DNA from: Enoplolaimus lenunculus | Taxonomy: Eukaryota; Nematoda; Enoplea; Enoplida; Thoracostomopsidae | Length of the DNA stretch: 64,000 nucleotides | Assembly (NCBI GenBank): GCA_030248215.1 | Contig: JASANG010003708.1 | Span: 124,001-188,000 of the forward strand | Reading direction: 5' to 3' | Part shown: in pieces, positions 57,441 to 64,000 of the stretch | Numbering within the stretch: the stretch's first letter is position 1 | Layout of the letters: the number at the start of each line of letters is the position of its first letter | Notes under the pieces: generated by a model | The model's database searches: none | The model's input: only the letters and a program-made list of their open reading frames with translations | Told to the model about the DNA's origin: nothing | Program-made: the position numbers and the translations under genes

Positions 57441-58206
57441 AGAATCAAACCAGAAAAAAACAAACAACAACACCAACAAAAAAAACCCCCCCCCAATAAC
57501 CATGATCTGATATTCCGGCGTTTACGTGGACTTGTTTTTGCACAAAATTGTTCATCATCCGCCTAATACGAGTGCAACAGCGAAAACGTATGGAACCACA
57601 GTTGCTCTTGTACCCTTTTCATTATATTCGCCCTTAGGTTTCAGGCTTAAAATTAGGACTTGGTTTCCATATGCGGTTTGCCTAAACATAACCCTGAAAC
57701 TGAATCGTTTTCTGCATACATCTTTTGATGAGCCCAATCGTAAGCGTTAACTTCAAACGTGGATAGAAATATACAAAAGCCGTCGTTGCCGGATAGTGTC
57801 AACCTACACAACCCATCCATGAATGCGCCACACTGCTGCTGTTTGCAGCAAGCTTGGTAATTACACCAAAGCCTATGCAACCCATTCGTTGCTAGTTACT
57901 ACCCTTATGAGTTTTCTGCAAGAGCTACAGGTTCGTGATTTGATACGGACGGTTGGCAACTTTTATAGAAACTAAAAATTGGTTAAAAGCGTTTTCCAGC
58001 TGTGTTCTATCGTACCTACCAACACTGCTATGTATAAAGATCAAATTACAAAAACTGTTTGCTGGCGTTATACATGCCAGCTTTACTTAAAAGGGCATTG
58101 ACATCATGGCTTTTTATCTGAATCGAACACAAATCGATACCTGATCCTTGGTAAACATCTGCATTAATACCATGAAGTAAACTTTGAACACTAAAGGAAA
58201 CCGAAA

Positions 58207-58761
58207 TGCGGGATTCACGTTATAACCCGGGCAGGCGGGTCACGGCTTGTCCCATGTTGATTCGACGACAATGTTAAAATCCGGGCTATTATGTTGGTTC
58301 AACAGACGAAACTCAAATGTCATATGCCATTAGCTTACAAACCACCGCTCTCAAAGAACGTTTTACAGTCCGGCATGTCAAATGATCAACTATGGGACCT
58401 TTATGCGAATATCATACATTATTCTAAAATTTCAACAAATATCATATAATATTCAGCGGGACAGTGTAATCTTTGGGTGCTAATAAATGAAAAGTCGAAC
58501 AGCAGTCACAGATGTGTTTAAAATACAAAATATATGCCTGCAAATCGTTTCCGACAGAAAATAATTTAAAACCACAGCTTCATAATTCAAAAATTCAAAT
58601 GTCACATTCTAGTATGATTTGATATTAAAAAGGACGGTGACCTCAGACTAATACGAATTTTAGAATAAAATGCATGGTATACAAGCAGACAAGGTGTTAC
58701 CCTAAAGTCTATTAGGGACAAAACGTGTACTACGCTGCCCGTTATAAACGTGAACCCCGCA
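58207..58761. mobile_element. MITE with GCGGGGTTCACGTTATAAC ends
   Basis: 555 bp; left TGCGGGATTCACGTTATAAC, right complement TGCGGGGTTCACGTTTATAA, with inverted similarity continuing for about 45 bp (CGGGCAG ... ACGGCTTGTCCC / ACGTTTTGTCCC). No coding capacity. A damaged copy lies at 50975-51587. Confidence 0.75.
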
Positions 58762-58939
58762 AAAGACAAAAGATTTCCGTGTGGTTAGCTTTTAAACTAA
58801 TATAAAAAACTTAGTAGTTGAAAAGATATTTAGTTAGCTAATTTATATTATTAAAAGTGGAACGCCCTACATAAGTATTTTGGGCAGCATTCTAGGCGTT
58901 TGAATGATTGTTTCATGTAAACAAGAGACAGCATATATA

Positions 58940-59349
58940 CTGTAGTGACCCGAATAAGAGGGGGACTGATATTTATTTGGCCTCTCCAGAGGGTACCCCC
59001 CGTTATTCGGTTACGGACTGTTATTTATTTTTAGCCCACGCTCTGCCATCCTTCGCTACTGATATATATCCGGTACTCCAACTATTCGTTGAATTAAACG
59101 TCAAGGTTATACTTAGAAATGTACTTTCAAATTTAAGTACGCTTTAAAGTTTCGAACTCAACTTTATTTGGTCCTGGAGTCATTTATGCACTACATTTAG
59201 GAATAACTAACGTTCATGGACTCTAATTAGGATTTAGAAACTCTATCCGCTTACGGACACTTATATGGGATACGGACTTCTATTGATTGGAACTCAAAAT
59301 CGAGACCCCCCTCTTATTACCCCACACTCTCTGTTTCGGGTCACTACAG
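58940..59349. mobile_element. CTGTAGTGACCCGA-family MITE
   Basis: 410 bp; ends CTGTAGTGACCCGAATAAGA and TTTCGGGTCACTACAG. Interior GATATTTATTTGGCCTCTCC is shared with 63160-63393 and, inverted, with 56157-56588. No target duplication recognised. Confidence 0.8.
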
Positions 59350-60468
59350 GATGCAAATTAAAATACAATCTTGAAAAGTTTTGTGAGGGATATTTTTAGT
59401 GTTGCATATGTGCAACCGCGACTAGTTTTAAAGGTTGTCGAAAGGTTGTTTTCATGCATCGTATTTTTGGTGAAATCTCAGCAATTAAGTTCTAAATCAA
59501 CCGGTGGTGCTACACTAATGCACAAATTTGAAAAATTTCAATACCAAAATATCGGCAAAATTCTACACCACTCGCAGGCATATTTGCTGCCACACATAAA
59601 AAAGTATTTCTGAATGTATTCAGAAAAGTGTCTTCTGTGGCAAATCTGAAAAGTTTTGCTGCTATTTAAGACAATTTTTCTAAAAATAACTGGAAAACGT
59701 TTATTTTCAGACTTTATTTCAAAACGTTTTTTGAAAACATTTCTATTATAACAGAAATACTTTTCAAGCGCACCTTGCTAATCATATTTCTCAAATGTAA
59801 GAAATGTTTTCTTAAATATCAGAAATATTATTTTGAGTGCAGAACCGGAAGAAAGGGCAGAACCCGCACCGATTGTTAGGTTGGCATGTAAACAGAAAAC
59901 CTTTCCATTAAATACTTTTCTCGCATGAGTATTATTTTATCTAAAATCTAATTTCAAGTTAGGATTTGAACCCCCATTGGCGGTCGCTATGGAGGCGTCT
60001 TATCATTGCCGCTTGAAGCTGAGGCGGCTGTCATGTTCGTTGGACGTTTTTCAGTGGTCATACATGCTTTAATTGTTGAAAAAGGTTCATTAAAATGTAT
60101 TATTATGAATACACTTGCGATCAGCAAAAGATTGCCCTTCCATTAATTGTGGCAACATATCGAATACAATCAGGGCCGGAGCATCCACCCCCCATGCTCC
60201 CCATTTGGGGGGACCCCACCCCTAAGGGGCCCCCTCCACCTCCATAACCGGTTGAAACGAAAACCGCCGAAGTTTTAAAACACGTCTGGCTACTCGCTCG
60301 CGTCGATTGCTAGTTTGGCGGTCCGTCTCTGGGGTTGGGAGGAAGCCCCCATCCCTGTCTGCTGCGGCACTGAATAATATTTCGAACTAGTAAATTTGGA
60401 AGCAAACTTTTTTTACCCAGACAAGGAAAAAATCTTCAAATCAGACTAAAATTCGTTTATTCAAAATT
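59350..60468. other. 3' side of the J-domain gene; no gene seen
   Basis: Contains a box-B-like GGGGGTTCAAATCC on the minus strand near 59955-60035 in a weak tRNA-like context, and a C/G-rich patch at 60178-60250 with CCCCATTTGGGGGGACCCCA. No domain recognised. Confidence 0.35.
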
Positions 60469-62577
60469 CTAAAACGTATTATAAATGCACAAATCGTGAC
60501 CGTTTTCTTCATTCTCGTTCGTTTGGCCATCATGCCGTGGTAGAATATGCCTCAAATACTCGCGACCATAAACAGGAACATGGTCAGGAAATATTATATC
60601 AAAATCGACAATTAAGTCCCCGCGTGTAGTTGGGCGTTTTGGAAACGGCAGGCCTTGACGTGGGATTCGTTTCAGAGTATCCGGTTTAATGACGTCATTC
60701 ATCGCTAGCGGAACCAGAGTACCGTCTAGCGTGGGAATTTCGACTACCGTCCCGCATAGCGCATCTGCTAACTCAATTCGAGCAGTATAGTGGATATTGA
60801 CACCATCACGAGTGAATACAGAATGTGGACAGTCTCGAATAACAAAAATAACATCAGTTGGCATTTCACCGAATTTGCGGAACCGAACTTCGCTTCCGGC
60901 TTTGGCACCTGGTCGAATGATTACTCTGAGGCATTTGTCATGGTTTTTTGTAGATTTTTTGTTGGCTGGATTTGAAGATTTTTGGCTCCTTTCTTCATTG
61001 TCGCTGGATGTTTGGCCACTACTCGAACCGCTGTTGTGTTTTTGACGGTGATTTATGTCGTCGTTTTTGCTTGTTTTCCTTTGTTCGTTGTCCGCTGTTT
61101 CTGTTTTCCAACTGATGTTTATCTTTCGAGTACATCCGTAATATATATCTTCGAGCTCGACAAATAGATCGTAGAACATTGGTGGTTCGCTATTTGATTG
61201 GTTGATTTTTTTCATTTCGTTAATGTCGTTGTGAGGCGAATGATGCGGAGTTTCGTCGCAAGTTTCTTCTCCTTCATCGCTTAGTTCTACTTCAACTTCA
61301 CTGTTGCTGTTCTCGTCATTGTTTGCTGGTGTTTGGTCTGGGGTTTTGCTGTCTTTTTTAATTTGTTCGTTTTTGTTCGCTGACGTTTTTTTGAATGGCA
61401 GTTTACTTGATGCGGTCGTTGCATCTTTTTTCGTTGTTGCCTTTTTCTCTTTGTTGCTATTGCTGTTGTTGTTGTGGTTGTTGTTGTTGCTGTTGTTGCG
61501 GTTGTTGTTGTTGTTGTTGCTGTTGTTGTTTTTGTTGTTGCCAACTTTCTTCGTCTGATCTATATTTTTGAATTTCCACAGGTTGTTCGTCTCACCAGTT
61601 TTGTCGAATTTATCTTCATTCATCGAGATTTTTGTTGCGTTCTCGGCTGTTGGTTTTGGTTTGACTCCAGATTTCTCGGTTTTCTTCACACGTGGTGGCA
61701 TCGCTTTTGATGACGTTATATTATCACTTGATGTTGCCGACGAAGTTGCATGCGTGCGACGTGCGAACGGATTGCGAAATCGTGACGCGGCGTTCTGGGA
61801 TTGACCACCGTCGCCCGAGGCAGATTCAAACCCAGCTTCGGTTGAATCGCCGCTTTCATTTTTGGAATATTGCTGATTCTTTCCGGAATCTGTCATGTTT
61901 CGATTGCTGGTTGCGTTATAATAATATCGCTGATAGCTTTGGTGAGCTTGGGGTTGCCCGGGCTCTGGGCACTGAGACGGGTTTGGCGAATAGCCGTAGC
62001 TCGTATGAGACCTTGAAGGTTGTGGATAGCAATGACTGGTACCCGATGGAACATGGGACGCTGAACTACTTCGTGTGCTGCTATCGTGATAAGGGTACTG
62101 GTAATGAGAGGCAGGATGTGTTTGGCCGGCATATGCGCTAGATTGGTGTTGGTGGGAGCTTGGCTGATGATAATAGTTTGGTACCTCGGAATGGTGGACT
62201 GAATATTCTTGGAAGCCATTTGCATGCCGCACATCATGCGGTATTCGCCTTAGTCCATTACTGGTTCGTTGAAGTTGTTGTTGTTGTTGTTGTTGTTTAT
62301 GATGTTGTTGTTTATGTAGCTGCTGTTGTTTTATATGATGCTTTATCGCAGCGCTATATTCTTTCGCTAGATCATAATTGCGACGTTTATGTTTGTCAGA
62401 AAGAGTTTCATAGGCTTCTGTTATTTGTTTGAATCGATCAGTTGCCGAGTCAGAATTGTCCGGATTTTTGTCAGGATGGTATTTGAGGGCTAGCGTGCGA
62501 AACGCTTTTTTGATTTCTTCTTCGGGAGCATTATCTGACACTCCGAGTACTTTATAGTAATCTTTATCGGCGTCCAT
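60469..62577 (-). CDS. Intronless type II-like J-domain protein with Gln/Asn-rich middle
   Basis: A single open frame; 702 residues from the ATG at 62577. An upstream in-frame ATG at 62598 would add seven. I prefer 62577 because DNAJB-type proteins start two or three residues before DYYKVLGV. The J domain is residues 1-70 with HPD in LKYHPDKNP. The middle (about 90-470) is low complexity: Gln/His-rich, Ser/Tyr-rich, then a long Asn run and a Lys/Asp/Glu-rich part. The C-terminal substrate-binding region begins [20 protein letters not shown] and continues with [36 protein letters not shown] and [17 protein letters not shown], as in DNAJB1/B4/B13. No Gly/Phe region and no zinc motifs. It probably works with Hsp70. 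At about twice the usual length it is an unusual member. Confidence 0.9.
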   Translation of the reverse strand: MDADKDYYKVLGVSDNAPEEEIKKAFRTLALKYHPDKNPDNSDSATDRFKQITEAYETLSDKHKRRNYDLAKEYSAAIKHHIKQQQLHKQQHHKQQQQQQQLQRTSNGLRRIPHDVRHANGFQEYSVHHSEVPNYYHQPSSHQHQSSAYAGQTHPASHYQYPYHDSSTRSSSASHVPSGTSHCYPQPSRSHTSYGYSPNPSQCPEPGQPQAHQSYQRYYYNATSNRNMTDSGKNQQYSKNESGDSTEAGFESASGDGGQSQNAASRFRNPFARRTHATSSATSSDNITSSKAMPPRVKKTEKSGVKPKPTAENATKISMNEDKFDKTGETNNLWKFKNIDQTKKVGNNKNNNSNNNNNNRNNSNNNNHNNNSNSNKEKKATTKKDATTASSKLPFKKTSANKNEQIKKDSKTPDQTPANNDENSNSEVEVELSDEGEETCDETPHHSPHNDINEMKKINQSNSEPPMFYDLFVELEDIYYGCTRKINISWKTETADNEQRKTSKNDDINHRQKHNSGSSSGQTSSDNEERSQKSSNPANKKSTKNHDKCLRVIIRPGAKAGSEVRFRKFGEMPTDVIFVIRDCPHSVFTRDGVNIHYTARIELADALCGTVVEIPTLDGTLVPLAMNDVIKPDTLKRIPRQGLPFPKRPTTRGDLIVDFDIIFPDHVPVYGREYLRHILPRHDGQTNENEENGHDLCIYNTF

Positions 62578-62598
62578 GACAGCTACGCATGTTTTCAA

Positions 62599-62825
62599 TA
62601 ATAGAATTTAAAATATGAACAGAATTTAGTATGTTCGATCTTTTTAGTGAATAAAATTATAAATATGCACTGCACAAAATGATACGAGTGTGTGTAACTC
62701 TTGGGGTTCCGTATGGTATAAAATGTACAACGGGGCTTTTGAGATACTGTCCGAGCCCCCTTATTTAGAGGGGGCTCGCTGTCACGTGCAATTGTTCTAA
62801 ATTAAACTATAAGCGGAACATTTTT
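62599..62825. other. Upstream of the J-domain gene; no gene seen
   Basis: Presumed promoter side of the minus-strand J-domain gene. A short inverted pair GAGCCCCCTTATTTAGAGGG / GGGCTC lies at 62753-62779. Confidence 0.3.
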
Positions 62826-63144
62826 GATGTCGGATACATAAAGCACCATCTTTTGCACAGGTTGTTCCACCCTTTAAATATTGGGCGTAGGCCAAAAACG
62901 CGCCGCGTAAATTCTTTGCTACACGGAATGTATCCAGTTGCATACTCTTGTTGAAGTATGCATCATCCACTCTTGTTAAAACTAATATCCGCATATCGTG
63001 CATAATATACATACTAAACGAAATTTTCAGATGGTACGCTTTGTTAAATCGAACCAGTCTTAATACGTAGATGGTGTTAAGCTTAAGTGGCATTACACAT
63101 GTGTACATTAGTGCTGCCTTCGCAACCCCAGTTGAAAATAGCAA
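62797..63144 (-). pseudogene. Unrecognised coding-like fragment, copy 2
   Basis: Open for 115 codons, including RVDDAYFNKSMQLDTFRVAK and ALCIRHQ. The part 62826-62973 is related to 57003-57144. It has no intact neighbours and no domain I recognise. It could be part of a multicopy gene, a transposon gene or a captured host fragment. Confidence 0.35.
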
Positions 63145-63159
63145 CAGTCGTAAAACGAA

Positions 63160-63393
63160 CTGTAGAGACCCGAATAAGAAGGGAGCTACTGATATTTATT
63201 TGGCGTCTCCAGAGGATAGCCCTCTGGTATTCGGTTACAGACTGTTATTTATTTTTAACTCGTCCTTCGTTTATTGATATATATTCGGTATTGCAACTAT
63301 TCGTTGAATTAAACGTTTAATATTTGTCTTGTATCAAAAGACTCAAGGCGGGGACCCCATCTTATTGCTACCCTCGTATTCGGGTCACTGCAG
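63160..63393. mobile_element. CTGTAGTGACCCGA-family MITE, short copy
   Basis: 234 bp; ends CTGTAGAGACCCGAATAAGA and TATTCGGGTCACTGCAG; internally deleted relative to 58940-59349 (shares GATATTTATTTGGCGTCTCC and TTCGGTTACAGACTGTTATT). Confidence 0.75.
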
Positions 63394-64000
63394 TATGTTA
63401 TACCGGGATCACCATACTTTTCTGTTCCGAACCGAAGCTGCAACAGCTGACCCAACAACGCGGGGTCACGTGTAGGAAAACGCAATATGCAAAATTAGGT
63501 TGATATAGACTTCCTCCACATTTACGTGTAGTATGCGTTTTGGCCAAGGATTAGCTATGCGAAACCCTAAACCTATGCATTTAAGTAAGCCTTCGCCTAA
63601 ACTTAAGCCTTAACCTAAAATATGCGCTAGAAAGTGTACCAGACCCTGAAACTTTAGCATTATAACTATTTTAATACAAAGTTTTGGTTTTGAAAATTTC
63701 AAAAAAAAAGCTGCCGCCTCTCGCTGTCTTTGACTTGTTGTGCATTTCTTTCAAACCGTTCAAGGTTTCACGCAAGATGCTGATCGTTACTTTATATTTC
63801 AACCGGTTATCGGTAGTCCAGCCTTTCTAGTCGCATCAAAAGCGTCAAATAAAAATGTTTATACTGTAAAATTTCTTAATACAGTCGAAAACCTTGTCGG
63901 CCATCCTCCGGAAGCTGTCGTAGAACCGGAAGTGAGACGCACGTCTCGCGGCCATAGTTGCAGCACAGTCAGTGTGTCAGATTTTAATTTTTACTTTATA
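63394..64000. other. Right end of window; no gene seen
   Basis: AAACCTAAGC-like telomere-type motifs lie at about 63565-63625. Nothing else is assignable. Confidence 0.3.

Noticed and set aside
57476-57500. Regulatory or G-quadruplex-type signal in the A-run/C-run
   Set aside because: A single short A-run followed by a C-run after a truncated MITE; no second G/C tract nearby to support a structure.
59955-60035. tRNA gene on the minus strand
   Set aside because: Only a box-B-like GGGGGTTCAAATCC is convincing; no cloverleaf with normal arm lengths can be drawn.
61287-61558. Repetitive frames opposite and beside the J-domain gene
   Set aside because: They are shifted or antisense readings of the Asn/Gln codon runs of the J-domain gene.

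Overview
This is eukaryotic (animal) DNA: AT-rich, with GT-AG introns and no bacterial operon structure. Seven protein-coding genes can be read, six of them with introns. Exon boundaries were worked out by eye from reading frame and splice motifs, supported by family knowledge; no search was run. Many acceptors read TTTTAG or TTTCAG, and degenerate TTAGGC/GCCTAA runs recur (TTAGGC is the usual nematode telomere repeat). A nematode, perhaps an enoplean or mermithid with large repeat-filled introns, is therefore my best guess, but it is only an inference.

Layout: (1) 834-3682 (+) a Golgi nucleotide-sugar transporter of the SLC35A2/A3 type, four exons. (2) 7792-16451 (-) eukaryotic elongation factor 2 kinase, twelve exons, 721 residues. 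(3) 22193-30259 (-) a type I Hsp40 (DNAJA2-like), eleven exons, ending in the CAHQ prenylation box. (4) 30860-35092 (-) a broken Ty3/gypsy element with later insertions. (5) 37369-46633 (+) the splicing factor PRPF31, ten exons. (6) 47494-49473 (+) ESCRT-I subunit VPS37, four exons. (7) 52159-54170 (-) a HAP40/F8A-like protein, three exons. (8) 60469-62577 (-) an intronless J-domain protein with a long Gln/Asn/Ser-rich middle.

Nearly everything between and inside these genes is mobile-element debris. Several families of short non-autonomous DNA transposons can be delimited by terminal inverted repeats, and some by target-site duplications. hAT-like families with 8-bp duplications are the most common (ends CAGGGTGCAACCGGA, CAGGGATGGGCAGTCTCGGT, TAGGGATGTGCCGAT). 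Others are a CACTGC fold-back family with 100-bp arms, a CTGTAGTGACCCGA family, a GCGGGGTTCACG family, and a TTA-flanked element whose interior has expanded into a GC-rich 21-bp/31-bp minisatellite inside the last eEF2K intron. Some small elements carry internal GCCTAA (telomere-like) runs. LINE and Penelope-like reverse-transcriptase remnants are also present. I saw no intact transposase.

The genes are ordinary housekeeping genes for translation control, protein folding, splicing, endosomal sorting and Golgi transport. They do not form a pathway together. The more unusual material is the density and nesting of the small transposons and their telomere-like and minisatellite interiors.
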